Source: Phyllobacterium myrsinacearum (GTDB taxonomy: Bacteria; Pseudomonadota; Alphaproteobacteria; Rhizobiales; Rhizobiaceae). Taken from it: a DNA stretch of 64,000 bases. Below are positions 45,852 through 55,440 of the stretch, in pieces. The translations under genes and the position numbers were made by a program. Every line of letters starts with the position of its first letter. The stretch's first letter is position 1. The notes below the pieces were generated by a model. That model had not been told where the DNA came from. It searched no databases and worked only from the letters and a program-made list of their open reading frames with translations. The DNA lies in the NCBI RefSeq assembly GCF_014138285.1, contig NZ_JACGXN010000001.1:1539314-1603313 (forward strand), read 5' to 3'.

Positions 45852-48412
45852 GTGCGGCCAGCTCTGCCAGATCGCCATCCTTGAGATTGGCGTTGCGTTT
45901 CGCCATTCGCGAGATGCGAAACGGATTATCGGGCTTCTACATTTTCCTTGCCTGCATCGCGCTTGGCGTGGCGGCAATTGGTGGGGTTAACTCTGTCGCC
46001 AATTCGGTCACATCGGGCATTTCCACGCAGGGACAAAGCATTCTGGGCGGCGATATCCGCTTTCAACTCAATCAGCGTGAAGTCAATCCGGATGAACGTG
46101 CCTTTGTCGAAAGCAAGGGCCGCGTTGCCACCAGTGCCAACATGCGCTCCATGGCACGTCTGGCGGACGGTTCAGATCAATCTCTGGTGGAGGTGAAGGC
46201 GGTAGACAACGCCTATCCACTCTACGGGTCCCTCGATACGGCGCCAATGCTGGAGAGGGGCGCACTCCTAGGCGAAAAAGACGGTGTATTTGGTGCAGCT
46301 GTTGCACAAATTTTTCTCGACCGGCTCAATCTCAAGCTCGGTGACAGGGTGCTGCTTGGATCAGCCACGTTCGAATTGCGGGCCGTGATCAACAACGAGC
46401 CGGATGTTTTGTCCGACGGTTTTGGGTTTGCGCCGCGTTTTCTGGTGTCACTTGAAGGATTGCGAGCGGCAGGGCTGGTTCAGCCGGGCAGTCTTGTCGA
46501 GCACAGCTATAAGGTGGCGCTTCCGGCTGGTGCCAGTGAGGCTGATATCACCGCCATTCGCAACGAAGCTCAAACAAAATTCCCGCAGGCAGGCTGGACT
46601 ATCCGCAGCCGTAACAATGCAGCACCATCGCTCAGTGCGAATGTTGAGCGGTTCTCACAGTTTCTGACCCTGGTTGGATTGACGTCGCTCATCGTGGGTG
46701 GCGTCGGTGTTGCCAACGCGGTGCGTGCTTACCTCGACAGCAAGCGCGGTGTTATCGCGACTTTCAAGTCATTAGGTGCTCCGGGCTGGTTTGTCATCGC
46801 GGTCTATCTCATTCAGATCGTGCTGATTGCCCTTATCGGCATTGCCGCAGGGTTGGTTCTGGCGGCCATCATTCCTTACATCGCGGGCTATGCGCTGCAG
46901 AGCGTGCTTCCCATCGCGGCCAAGGGCGGTTTCTATCCCGGCGCATTGGCATGGGCCGCATTGTTCGGCCTTTTGACCACGCTGGCTTTTGCCATTCTGC
47001 CTCTCGGCCGAGCGCGGGACATTCCGGCGACGGCTTTGTTCCGTGAACAGGGATTTGATCAACGGGGCTGGCCGAAGCCGGTTTATATCGCGGTTGCGGT
47101 CGGACTTGTTGCGATCCTCTGCGTGTTGGCGGTGTTCTTCGCATATGACAGGCGCATTGCCGTTACATTCATTGGCGCCGTCGCTTTCTCATTTCTCGTA
47201 CTGCGCGCCGTTTCTGCTCTCGTGCAGTGGCTGGCGCGCCGGGCACCTAGAGTTCGCTCAACAGCGCTGCGCCTTGCCATCGGCAATATCCACCGGCCCG
47301 GTGCCTTGACACCCTCGGTTGTCCTGTCTCTTGGGCTGGGATTGACACTGCTGGTGACGCTGGCACTGATAGATGGAAGCTTGCGTCAGCAGCTTGCCGG
47401 TAATTTGCCGGAGCGGGCGCCGAATTTCTTCTTTGTCGATATTCAGAGCACGCAAGTTGATCAGTTCACCACCCTCCTGCAACAGGCTGCGCCCCAGGGC
47501 AAAATTGTCAGCGCGCCGATGCTGCGTGGACGTATCGTTGCGTTCAACGGTACGGATATTGGCAAACTGACCATCCCGCCGGAAGGCGCCTGGGTGTTGC
47601 GTGGTGATCGCGGTATTACCTATGCTAGGAACATACCGGAAAACTCTGTCCTCACGGCGGGCAACTGGTGGCCTGCGGATTATACGGGCGAGCCGCTGGT
47701 ATCATTCTCAGCCGAGGAAGCCCGTAATCTTGGCCTCAAGCTTGGTGATACCGTTACAGTCAACGCACTGGGCCGCAATATTACGGCTCGGATCGCCAAT
47801 TTTCGCCAAGTCGAATGGGAATCGCTGGCCATCAATTTTGTCATGGTTTTCTCACCCAATGCGTTTGCCGGAGCACCGCATGCCTGGCTTGCCACTTTAA
47901 CCGACCCGTCTGCGACGACGCAGCAGGAAGCCACTGTGATGCGGGATGTGACGCGTGCCTTCCCGGCGGTCACATCAGTGCGGGTCAAGGATGCAATCTC
48001 TATTGCCAATGAACTTGTGGGCCAATTGGCCGTGGCGATCCGTGCTGCAGCGTCTGTGGCGTTGATCGCCTCCATTCTGGTGCTTGGCGGAGCGCTTGCG
48101 GCAGGTAATCGCGCTCGCGTGCACGACGCCGTAGTGCTGAAAACCCTCGGCGCGACGCGGCGGACGCTTATCAAAGCTTTCAGCTACGAATATGTGATCC
48201 TTGGTCTGGCAACGGCGACATTCGCCCTTTTCGCAGGCGGCATGGCCTCATGGTATGTGATCGTGCGCGTTATGAAATTGCCCGCATCGTTTCAGCCGGA
48301 AGTGGCGGTTTCAACGCTGGTTCTGGCGCTGGTTCTGACGGTCGGGTTCGGCCTTGCAGGAACGTGGAGAATTCTTGGTCAAAAAGCTGCGCCGATACTG
48401 CGAACGCTCTGA
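45848..48412 (+). CDS. FtsX-like permease (YbbP-like)
   Basis: 854 residues. Two FtsX-type blocks of three membrane segments each, at about 260-400 and 715-840, and a single segment near the N-terminus (GFYIFLACIALGVAAIGGV). Large periplasmic domains lie in between. Length and layout match YbbP. Coupled to the ATP-binding gene; partner of the SGNH esterase region by conserved context. Confidence 0.9.
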   Translation: MSAASSARSPSLRLALRFAIREMRNGLSGFYIFLACIALGVAAIGGVNSVANSVTSGISTQGQSILGGDIRFQLNQREVNPDERAFVESKGRVATSANMRSMARLADGSDQSLVEVKAVDNAYPLYGSLDTAPMLERGALLGEKDGVFGAAVAQIFLDRLNLKLGDRVLLGSATFELRAVINNEPDVLSDGFGFAPRFLVSLEGLRAAGLVQPGSLVEHSYKVALPAGASEADITAIRNEAQTKFPQAGWTIRSRNNAAPSLSANVERFSQFLTLVGLTSLIVGGVGVANAVRAYLDSKRGVIATFKSLGAPGWFVIAVYLIQIVLIALIGIAAGLVLAAIIPYIAGYALQSVLPIAAKGGFYPGALAWAALFGLLTTLAFAILPLGRARDIPATALFREQGFDQRGWPKPVYIAVAVGLVAILCVLAVFFAYDRRIAVTFIGAVAFSFLVLRAVSALVQWLARRAPRVRSTALRLAIGNIHRPGALTPSVVLSLGLGLTLLVTLALIDGSLRQQLAGNLPERAPNFFFVDIQSTQVDQFTTLLQQAAPQGKIVSAPMLRGRIVAFNGTDIGKLTIPPEGAWVLRGDRGITYARNIPENSVLTAGNWWPADYTGEPLVSFSAEEARNLGLKLGDTVTVNALGRNITARIANFRQVEWESLAINFVMVFSPNAFAGAPHAWLATLTDPSATTQQEATVMRDVTRAFPAVTSVRVKDAISIANELVGQLAVAIRAAASVALIASILVLGGALAAGNRARVHDAVVLKTLGATRRTLIKAFSYEYVILGLATATFALFAGGMASWYVIVRVMKLPASFQPEVAVSTLVLALVLTVGFGLAGTWRILGQKAAPILRTL

Positions 48413-48603
48413 AATCGTTAAAAAAGCGTAATATGAGGGTATTTTACTGCTGTTTGGGGATGAAACACGCAATCTTGAGTTGATATGCTCTTGTTATCGC
48501 CAGCATGAATCCCCATAATTCGCAGCAAGGCATGCTGGGGTCCCGCCAGCGGCGCCTGGGAATCACCCCCGACACCCGACGGGACGAAGCAATGAGGAAA
48601 ACC

Positions 48604-49380
48604 ATGGCTGACTATCGCAACATCCAGGCCCGTACATCGGCCGGAGTGCGTGTGGACGCGGGGATCGATCAAGGTCTACGCAGCTACATGCTGAAGGTCT
48701 ACAATCTGATGGGGATCGGTCTCGCAGTGACCGGTCTTGCCGCGCTTGCAATCGTTTATCTCGCAACCACCAATGACGCATCGCTTGCCGCCGCTCAGTT
48801 GCCGAATGGCAAGATGCTGACAAGTCTTGGCGTGGCGCTTTACGGCTCGCCACTGCGTTGGGTTGTTATGCTGGCACCGCTCGCCGCCGTGTTCTTTTTG
48901 AGCTTCCGCATTGAGAAAATGAGTGTTTCGGCTGCCCAGACAACATTCTGGGTTTATGCGGCGCTTGTTGGCGTTTCACTGTCATCGATCTTCCTTGTCT
49001 ACACATCCGGAAGCATCGTTCAGACGTTCTTCATCACGGCTGCATCATTTGGTGCGCTGTCGCTCTATGGTTACACAACGAAGCGTGATCTCTCCGGAAT
49101 GGGTTCATTCCTGTTCATGGGCTTGATCGGCATTCTACTGGCAGGTTTGGTCAACATCTTCCTGCAGTCGAGTGCTTTGCAGTTTGCAATCTCTGCTATC
49201 GGCGTTCTGGTCTTCGCTGGCCTGACTGCCTATGACACGCAGAGCATCAAAGAAATGTACTACGAAGGCGACAACTCAGACACCTACGGCCGCAAGGCAA
49301 TCATGGGTGCGCTGCGTCTCTATCTCGACTTCATCAACATGTTCATGTTCCTGTTGCAGTTCCTGGGCAACCGCAACTGA
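48604..49380 (+). CDS. Bax inhibitor-1/YccA family membrane protein
   Basis: 258 residues from the ATG at 48604 (MADYRNIQARTSAGVRVDAG; GAGGAA upstream); the frame is open to 48505. Seven hydrophobic segments and a C-terminal LTAYDTQSIKEMY, RLYLDFINMFMFLLQFLG, the BI-1 signature. A calcium-leak or FtsH-modulator role is known for relatives. Function here unknown. Confidence 0.93.
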   Translation: MADYRNIQARTSAGVRVDAGIDQGLRSYMLKVYNLMGIGLAVTGLAALAIVYLATTNDASLAAAQLPNGKMLTSLGVALYGSPLRWVVMLAPLAAVFFLSFRIEKMSVSAAQTTFWVYAALVGVSLSSIFLVYTSGSIVQTFFITAASFGALSLYGYTTKRDLSGMGSFLFMGLIGILLAGLVNIFLQSSALQFAISAIGVLVFAGLTAYDTQSIKEMYYEGDNSDTYGRKAIMGALRLYLDFINMFMFLLQFLGNRN

Positions 49381-49401
49381 TCCTGGATGACGTGAATCAA
49401 T

Positions 49402-49433
49402 AAAAAAGGGCAGCGGAAACGCTGCCCTTTTTC
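49402..49433. terminator. Terminator after Bax-inhibitor gene
   Basis: GGGCAGCG/CGCTGCCC stem with a GAAA loop, preceded by A-run and followed by T5. Confidence 0.9.
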
Positions 49434-49489
49434 TTGCCGGCGTTGTATTCAGACGTACAATCCCATGTTTGCAGATCGATCGCACCCCC

Positions 49490-50038
49490 ATGACCAGTAT
49501 CCATATTCGCCCGGCCCAGCCCGCCGACCTGCCGGCCATTACCGCAATCTATCGCGATGCCGTTCTGCATGGCACCGCCACCTATGAAATCGAACCGCCT
49601 GACTTGGCCGAGATGACGCGCCGGTTTCATGCGATCACCAGTGATGGCTTCCCTTATACAGTGGCGGAGATCAATGGCGTGGTTTGTGGCTATGCCTATG
49701 CCAGCTATTTCCGCACGCGTCCGGCCTATTGGTGGAGCGTCGAGGATTCGATCTACATTTCGCCGGAGGCCAAGGGAAAAGGCGTCGGCAAGGCGCTGCT
49801 GCGGCGATTGATCACTGATTGCACTGCACTTGGCTTTCGCCAGTTCATTGCAGTCATCGGAGATGGTCATGATGGCTCGGCATCGGTGCGTCTGCACACG
49901 AGTTGCGGTTTCAAACCTTCCGGTACGATCAAAGGATCTGGCTTCAAGCACGGCTGCTGGCTCGACACGGTTCTTATGCAGCTGGAGATGAACGGCGGAA
50001 CGGCTACCCTACCAGGACCAGCTCCTCTGAGAAGCTGA
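49490..50038 (+). CDS. GNAT acetyltransferase (phosphinothricin type)
   Basis: 182 residues from the ATG at 49490 (a TTG at 49469 adds seven). IRPAQPADLPAITAIYRDAV at the start, acetyl-CoA loop ISPEAKGKGVGKALL, and GCWLDTVLMQ at the end match Pat/Bar-like enzymes. These acetylate phosphinothricin or methionine sulfone-type amines. Substrate unproven. Confidence 0.9.
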   Translation: MTSIHIRPAQPADLPAITAIYRDAVLHGTATYEIEPPDLAEMTRRFHAITSDGFPYTVAEINGVVCGYAYASYFRTRPAYWWSVEDSIYISPEAKGKGVGKALLRRLITDCTALGFRQFIAVIGDGHDGSASVRLHTSCGFKPSGTIKGSGFKHGCWLDTVLMQLEMNGGTATLPGPAPLRS

Positions 50039-50064
50039 CCGGTACTCTCGGTTGTGACGGTTCC

Positions 50065-50439
50065 TCAGCTCTTCACGATACGCAAGGATTTATCGAAAAC
50101 CTTGAGAACCCGGTCAAGTTCCGTACCCCGCTTGAGGATCAGGCCACTGGCGGCAATGACACTGTAGGCACCCTGCTTGCGGGCCAGTCGCGGATTTTTC
50201 TCGATGCGATACATGGGCACTTCGCTGGTGCGGCGAAACACCGAGAAAACAGCGCGATCGTTTAAATGGTCAATAGCATAATCACGCCATTCGCCTGACG
50301 AGACCATGAAGCCATATATTCTGAGGATTTGATCAAGTTCCCGCCGGTTGAAAGTAACCGGGAGATCACGTGCGCTGGAGAGTGAAATGAGTTTTGCCTG
50401 CTGTTGCGATTCGTCGCCACCTGCATTGCTGTCCATCAA
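50065..50439 (-). CDS. DUF2794-domain protein
   Basis: 124 residues: VTFNRRELDQILRIYGFMVS, SGEWRDYAIDHLND, then FRRTSEVPMYRIEKNPRL. Matches the alphaproteobacterial DUF2794 family by recollection. Function unknown. Convergent with the acetyltransferase gene. Confidence 0.85.
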   Translation of the reverse strand: MMDSNAGGDESQQQAKLISLSSARDLPVTFNRRELDQILRIYGFMVSSGEWRDYAIDHLNDRAVFSVFRRTSEVPMYRIEKNPRLARKQGAYSVIAASGLILKRGTELDRVLKVFDKSLRIVKS

Positions 50440-50675
50440 TCAATCCGCCTTCAAGATTCGCTGCATGACAATTGGATGACAGAAGGGTGACCTGTTCCGC
50501 TGTTATTTACAAGACTGTATGTGAGAAGCTCCCTGCAAATGAACATAAAATCGTTATCCAAGCACCGTTTTCACGAAGCAATACGCGGTGTTTCGATTGG
50601 TGATAGGGGATCACATTTTCGCCACTTTGCCTACGCATTGCCGCCGGATTCCAGACCCACCTTCTGCCCGTTGTC

Positions 50676-50811
50676 TGAGACGGTTCGGTCTTGAGCAGTC
50701 CGATACCCCAAGCCCCCCGCCCAAACGGGTTGTTCTGGCCGAACCATTCAGTCTCCCAATGACAACAAGCCCCAAGACTTCAGGCTGGTTCTACCAGCCT
50801 TTTTTCTTTTT
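50676..50811 (+). ncRNA. Candidate trans-acting small RNA (AbcR/alpha-r15-like)
   Basis: A + strand intrinsic terminator (AGGCTGG 50782-50788 / CCAGCCT 50794-50800, then a long T-run) has no + strand gene before it. Upstream, GGTTCGG (50682-50688) pairs with CCGAACC (50739-50745), enclosing a small CCCG/CGGG stem. Between the two hairpins lies a single-stranded stretch with CTCCC (50753-50757), an anti-Shine-Dalgarno word. Long 5' stem, open CTCCC region and terminator is the layout of the AbcR family. No promoter is clear, so the 5' end is approximate. Confidence 0.55.
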
Positions 50812-50830
50812 TACGGAATACTCTTTCGAA

Positions 50831-51661
50831 TCAAGGCTTTGTCATGATTGAGGCGCCGATGATCGGGCCCGGTTTGCCTTCACCCAGCATTTCCTGCAAA
50901 AGAACGGCGCAGCCTGAAGCTTTCTTGCTGGCGATCTCGGTGAGCGGAATTTCGATCTTCTGTGACTTGCCATCCCACATACCGACCGTCTCCATGGCGC
51001 GTACGCTGTTGGCGTAACTGACGTTGCGTCCGCCGTTCTCGCCGTCCGGTATGGATACAATCGTTTCCTTATTGAAATATGCAAGCAGAACGCGCACCGG
51101 ATTTTTTGCTCCTGGACCCTCGCCGATATTGATGATCAGCCGATCTGGCGCCGTTTTTTCGATGGAGACGGGTACTGTCAGACCAGAATCGCCATTGCGC
51201 ATCTCGTCGATTCGGCGACGGATCTTCGTGCCGTCCTGACCATTCACATGTTCGCGGCCATTGAGTATCGCCTGTGGCGTGTAAACTCCGGTCAGGCCGA
51301 GAGCCTTGCGATAAGCGTTCTGGCGGGCGGTATTTTCGGGTAACGCAAGATTGTCAATCCAGCCACGATAATCCCAGTAATCAACATGAAAGGCGAGAGC
51401 TACGATCTTGCCTTCCGCAACCAGCTGCTTGAGCACGGCGTCGGCAGGAGGGCACGAGCCGCAGCCCTGCGAGGTGTAGAGCTCGACAACACCATCCGGT
51501 TTCTGGCCGACATTCTGAGCATAAACCGGGCAAGCGAACGCTGCAGCCGCTACAAGCGGACCGGCGATCAGAACGGCTTTGAACAGAGTGGGCAGGGTCA
51601 AGGGTGCGAGCTTTCTTCCCGAATTCTTCTTCGATCTTGTATGAGAGTAATTGCCAGACAA
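50831..51661 (-). CDS. DUF1223 secreted thioredoxin-like protein
   Basis: 276 residues with a basic N-terminus and a hydrophobic stretch (FKAVLIAGPLVAAAAFACPV), a signal peptide or anchor. The redox-like motif YTSQGCGSCPPADAVLKQL and VDYWDYRGWIDNLA are typical of DUF1223, a thioredoxin-fold family. Role unknown. Terminates close to the small RNA's terminator on the opposite strand. Confidence 0.87.
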   Translation of the reverse strand: MSGNYSHTRSKKNSGRKLAPLTLPTLFKAVLIAGPLVAAAAFACPVYAQNVGQKPDGVVELYTSQGCGSCPPADAVLKQLVAEGKIVALAFHVDYWDYRGWIDNLALPENTARQNAYRKALGLTGVYTPQAILNGREHVNGQDGTKIRRRIDEMRNGDSGLTVPVSIEKTAPDRLIINIGEGPGAKNPVRVLLAYFNKETIVSIPDGENGGRNVSYANSVRAMETVGMWDGKSQKIEIPLTEIASKKASGCAVLLQEMLGEGKPGPIIGASIMTKP

Positions 51662-51755
51662 TTGATAGGGATGCGTTATATCAAGAGGAAGTCACTTTGA
51701 GGTGAATTCGATCACGTTTACAGGTAAAACTGTATAAACATCGGCAAAACCGCAC

Positions 51756-51784
51756 AAAAAAGACCGCCGGTTGCCCGGCGGCCT
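51756..51784 (-). terminator. Terminator after acnA
   Basis: CCGCCGG/CCGGCGG stem with a TTGC loop; on the minus strand it is followed by a T6 run. Located 26 bases beyond the acnA stop. Confidence 0.9.
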
Positions 51785-51809
51785 TCAGTTTTCTCAAGGT
51801 TTCGCTGAT

Positions 51810-54497
51810 TTATGCAGCGAGATCGCGAAGAACGTACTGCAGAATGCCGCCGTTCTTCAGATACTCAAGTTCGTCGATTGTATCGATGCGGCAGATCAAC
51901 GGAACCTGCTTGACGCTGCCATCGGCGAAAGTCACCGTGGCATGGGTCTTCTGGCGCGGCTGGATCGTGGCAAGACCTTCGATCGAAACCGTCTCATCAC
52001 CCTTAAGACCAAGCGACTGCCAGCTTGTGCCGTCTTCCAGAACGAACGGCACGATGCCCATACCGACCAGATTCGAGCGATGGATGCGCTCGAAGGACTG
52101 GGAAATCACCGCGCGAACACCGAGAAGGTTGGTGCCTTTGGCTGCCCAGTCGCGTGACGAACCATTGCCGTATTCAATACCGGCAAAGATGACCAGCGGG
52201 ACACTCTCGGAACGGTACTGCATGGCCGCATCGTAGATCGGCATTTCCTCTTTCGAGGGGTAATGAATCGTGTAACCGCCTTCACGGCCGTTTTCGCCGA
52301 GCATGTGGTTGCGGATGCGGATGTTGGCGAAGGTCCCGCGCATCATCACTTCATGATTGCCGCGGCGCGTGCCGTACTGGTTGAAGTCCAGCGGTGCCAC
52401 ACCGTGATCGGTGAGGTATTTGCCAGCTGGCGAGGCCGCCTTGATCGAACCGGCCGGCGAAATGTGGTCGGTGGTAATCTTGTCGCCGAAGAGACCAAGG
52501 ATGCGGGCGCCCTTAATATCGTTGACCGTGCCGGGTGTCTTGCCCATGCCGACAAAGTACGGCGGGTTCTGCACATAGGTCGAATTGTCGTCCCATGCGT
52601 AGGTCTGTCCAGCCGGTACCTTAACGTCCTGCCAGTTCTGATCGCCCTTGAATACATCCGCATACTTTTCCGAAAAGAGCTTGCGGGTGACGTTCTTGGT
52701 GATGAATTCCTGGATCTCGTGCGAGGACGGCCAGATGTCTTTGAGGAACACCGGATTGCCGTTCTGGTCTTCGCCCAGCGGCTCAGTGGTCAGATCTTTG
52801 GTAACCGAACCAGCCAAAGCGTAGGCAACAACCAGTGGTGGTGATGCCAGGTAGTTCGCCTGAACGTCCGGCGAGACGCGGCCTTCAAAGTTGCGGTTGC
52901 CGGAAAGAACAGCCGCAGCGATCAGTCCCTTATCATTGATGGTCTTGGAAATCGGCGCAGGAAGCGGACCCGAGTTGCCGATGCAGGTGGTGCAGCCAAA
53001 GCCGACGAGATTGAAACCGAGCTTATCGAGTTCAACCTGCAGGCCAGCATTTTCAAGATAGGCAGCAACAACCTGCGAGCCGGGAGCCAGTGAAGTCTTG
53101 ACCCAAGGCTTGGACTTCAAACCCTTGGCAGCCGCGTTGCGGGCAAGAAGACCGGCAGCAATCAGCACGCTTGGGTTCGAGGTGTTGGTGCAAGAGGTGA
53201 TCGCCGCAATGGCAACGTCGCCATGACCGAGATCGTAGTCTTCGCCCTCAACCGGATAGCGGACATCAAGATGTGAGGTCTTCTTGTATTCTTTCTGCAG
53301 CGATTCGTGGAAACCGGTAGCAATGCCTTCCAGCGGGATGCGGCCTTCCGGACGCTTTGGTCCGGCCATCGACGGGACTACAGTACTGAGTTCGAGTTCC
53401 AGCGTATCGGTGAAAACCGGATCGGCCGAACCGGGTTCACGCCACATGCCTTGAGCTTTGGAATAGGCTTCGACCAGTGCCAGACGGTCTTCGTCGCGGC
53501 CCGACATATGCATGTAGTTGATGGTTTCACGGTCGATGGGGAAGAAGCCGCAGGTTGCGCCGTATTCCGGACCCATATTGCCGATGGTGGCACGATCAGC
53601 CAGGGTCATGCTTTCGAGGCCGGGTCCGAAGAACTCAACGAACTTGCCGACGACACCCTTCTTGCGCAGCATCTGAACGACAGTGAGCACAAGGTCGGTA
53701 GCCGTTACGCCTTCCTTGACCTTACCGGTCAGGCGGAAGCCAATGACTTCAGGCAAAAGCATGGAGACCGGCTGGCCAAGCATGGAAGCTTCCGCCTCAA
53801 TGCCGCCAACACCCCAACCCAAAACACCAAGGCCATTGACCATAGTCGTGTGCGAATCAGTGCCAACACAGGTATCAGGATAGGCAACGGTAACGCCGTC
53901 TTCTTCGTTGGTCCACACAGCCTGGGCCAGATATTCCAGATTGACCTGATGGCAAATACCGGTGCCGGGCGGAACAACGCGGAAGTTCTTGAATGCCTGT
54001 TGGCCCCACTTCAGGAAGCGGTAACGCTCGCCATTGCGCTCATATTCCAAATCCACGTTGCGTTTGAAAGCTTGCGGATTGCCGAATTCATCGACGATCA
54101 CGGAGTGATCGATGACCAAATCAACCGGGACGAGCGGATTGATCTTTTCCGGGTCGCCGCCAAGATTGACCATGGCGTCACGCATGGCAGCAAGATCCAC
54201 GACTGCCGGAACGCCGGTAAAGTCCTGCATGAGAACGCGGGCCGGACGATAGGCGATTTCCGCGCCGGCGCTGCCGCGATCGACAAGCCATTTAGCTACG
54301 TTTTCAATGTCTTTCTTGAAAACCGAGCGGTTGTCTTCAAAGCGAAGCAGGTTTTCGAGAAGGACTTTCATGGAGAAAGGAAGTTTGGAAATGCCTTCGA
54401 GGCCGTTTTTCTCAGCTTCGGTCAAGCTGTAATAGACATATTCCTTGTCCCCTACGGATAGGGTTTTACGGCATTTGAAACTGTCAATTTGAGACAT
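51810..54497 (-). CDS. acnA: Aconitate hydratase A
   Basis: 895 residues. Iron-sulfur Cys ligands in AITSCTNTSNPSVLI and GFGCTTCIGNSGPL; active-site Arg/Ser motif EYGNGSSRDWAAKG. Size and start match AcnA. Interconverts citrate and isocitrate in the TCA cycle. Divergent from ccmA, as in many Rhizobiales. Confidence 0.97.
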   Translation of the reverse strand: MSQIDSFKCRKTLSVGDKEYVYYSLTEAEKNGLEGISKLPFSMKVLLENLLRFEDNRSVFKKDIENVAKWLVDRGSAGAEIAYRPARVLMQDFTGVPAVVDLAAMRDAMVNLGGDPEKINPLVPVDLVIDHSVIVDEFGNPQAFKRNVDLEYERNGERYRFLKWGQQAFKNFRVVPPGTGICHQVNLEYLAQAVWTNEEDGVTVAYPDTCVGTDSHTTMVNGLGVLGWGVGGIEAEASMLGQPVSMLLPEVIGFRLTGKVKEGVTATDLVLTVVQMLRKKGVVGKFVEFFGPGLESMTLADRATIGNMGPEYGATCGFFPIDRETINYMHMSGRDEDRLALVEAYSKAQGMWREPGSADPVFTDTLELELSTVVPSMAGPKRPEGRIPLEGIATGFHESLQKEYKKTSHLDVRYPVEGEDYDLGHGDVAIAAITSCTNTSNPSVLIAAGLLARNAAAKGLKSKPWVKTSLAPGSQVVAAYLENAGLQVELDKLGFNLVGFGCTTCIGNSGPLPAPISKTINDKGLIAAAVLSGNRNFEGRVSPDVQANYLASPPLVVAYALAGSVTKDLTTEPLGEDQNGNPVFLKDIWPSSHEIQEFITKNVTRKLFSEKYADVFKGDQNWQDVKVPAGQTYAWDDNSTYVQNPPYFVGMGKTPGTVNDIKGARILGLFGDKITTDHISPAGSIKAASPAGKYLTDHGVAPLDFNQYGTRRGNHEVMMRGTFANIRIRNHMLGENGREGGYTIHYPSKEEMPIYDAAMQYRSESVPLVIFAGIEYGNGSSRDWAAKGTNLLGVRAVISQSFERIHRSNLVGMGIVPFVLEDGTSWQSLGLKGDETVSIEGLATIQPRQKTHATVTFADGSVKQVPLICRIDTIDELEYLKNGGILQYVLRDLAA

Positions 54498-54798
54498 GTT
54501 GCGTCGTCCTTATGCTACAGGCCTACACCCGGGACGAACGCCTTTGCCGCGTTTCAAGGACGCGCTAAGGTGCGGGTGCAGTCATTTCCGCTGTCCGTCC
54601 CGCTACAGGTCCTAGAAGGCGCCCGTATTGGAGATCGGCCAAAAATGGTTTCCACACCGACCGCTGGCATGGTTGATTGGTATATAGAGATTTTCATCGA
54701 TCTGTGCCAGACCGACATTCGTCAAAATTACGGGCTGCGTCGAAATGCACATACGTCATTCCGGGCGCCAGTCCGGAATCAATAAGAGCGGGAACTTC
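54498..54798. other. Divergent intergenic region acnA/ccmA
   Basis: About 300 bp without a supported gene. It must hold the promoters of acnA (minus) and of the ccm operon (plus). No operator or RNA structure stood out to me. Confidence 0.5.
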
Positions 54799-55440
54799 AT
54801 GCGGTTAGTCGCCGAAAATCTGGCAGGGGGGCGGGGCGGGGAGATTTTATTTTCCGGGCTCAACTTCGCCCTTTCTGGCACAGAGGCGTTGATGATTACG
54901 GGACCGAACGGTGCCGGTAAATCGACTCTGCTGCGAATCATTGCAGGACTTCTGGAAAAGACGGAAGGCCATATCAGGCTTGACGGTGCACCAGCCGGTT
55001 TCGAGAACGTTGATGCTGCCTGTCACTACCTTGGTCACCTCAATGCCATGAAACCGGTTCTGACCGTAGAAGAGAATTTACGCTTCTGGCAATTGTTCCA
55101 TGGGATTGCCCATATCACGGTTGCCGAAGCATTGGAGCGTGTCCAGCTGGGCGATATCGGTCATTTGCCCTTTGCGTATCTCTCCACTGGACAAAAACGG
55201 CGTGCGAGCATTGCGCGGCTTCTCATCAGCTACCGTCCGGTTTGGCTGCTGGATGAGCCGACGGCGGGTCTCGACAAGACATCCGAAGAACAATTCGCCG
55301 GTTTGATGCGTGACCACCTTAAAGGCGGAGGTATCGTGATTGCTGCGACCCATCTGCCGTTGGGGCTGGACAACCCACAGGAGCTCGTGATGGGAGGAAA
55401 CGGGCACGTCCGTACGAGACGCTGGGAGGCCCGATCCTGA
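54799..55440 (+). CDS. ccmA: Haem exporter ATP-binding subunit CcmA
   Basis: 213 residues from the ATG at 54799 (MRLVAENLAGG; GGGA upstream). Walker A GPNGAGKSTLLRIIAG, signature LSTGQKRRASIARLL, Walker B VWLLDEPTAGLD. With CcmB-CcmD it forms the complex that releases holo-CcmE in cytochrome c maturation. First gene of ccmABCDG; its stop overlaps ccmB. Confidence 0.95.
   Translation: MRLVAENLAGGRGGEILFSGLNFALSGTEALMITGPNGAGKSTLLRIIAGLLEKTEGHIRLDGAPAGFENVDAACHYLGHLNAMKPVLTVEENLRFWQLFHGIAHITVAEALERVQLGDIGHLPFAYLSTGQKRRASIARLLISYRPVWLLDEPTAGLDKTSEEQFAGLMRDHLKGGGIVIAATHLPLGLDNPQELVMGGNGHVRTRRWEARS

Noticed and set aside
53307-54461. 384-codon plus-strand frame opposite acnA
   Set aside because: Antisense to unmistakable aconitase sequence; no domain pattern.
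54489-54785. 98-codon frame between acnA and ccmA
   Set aside because: No ribosome site, no family, lies in the shared promoter region.
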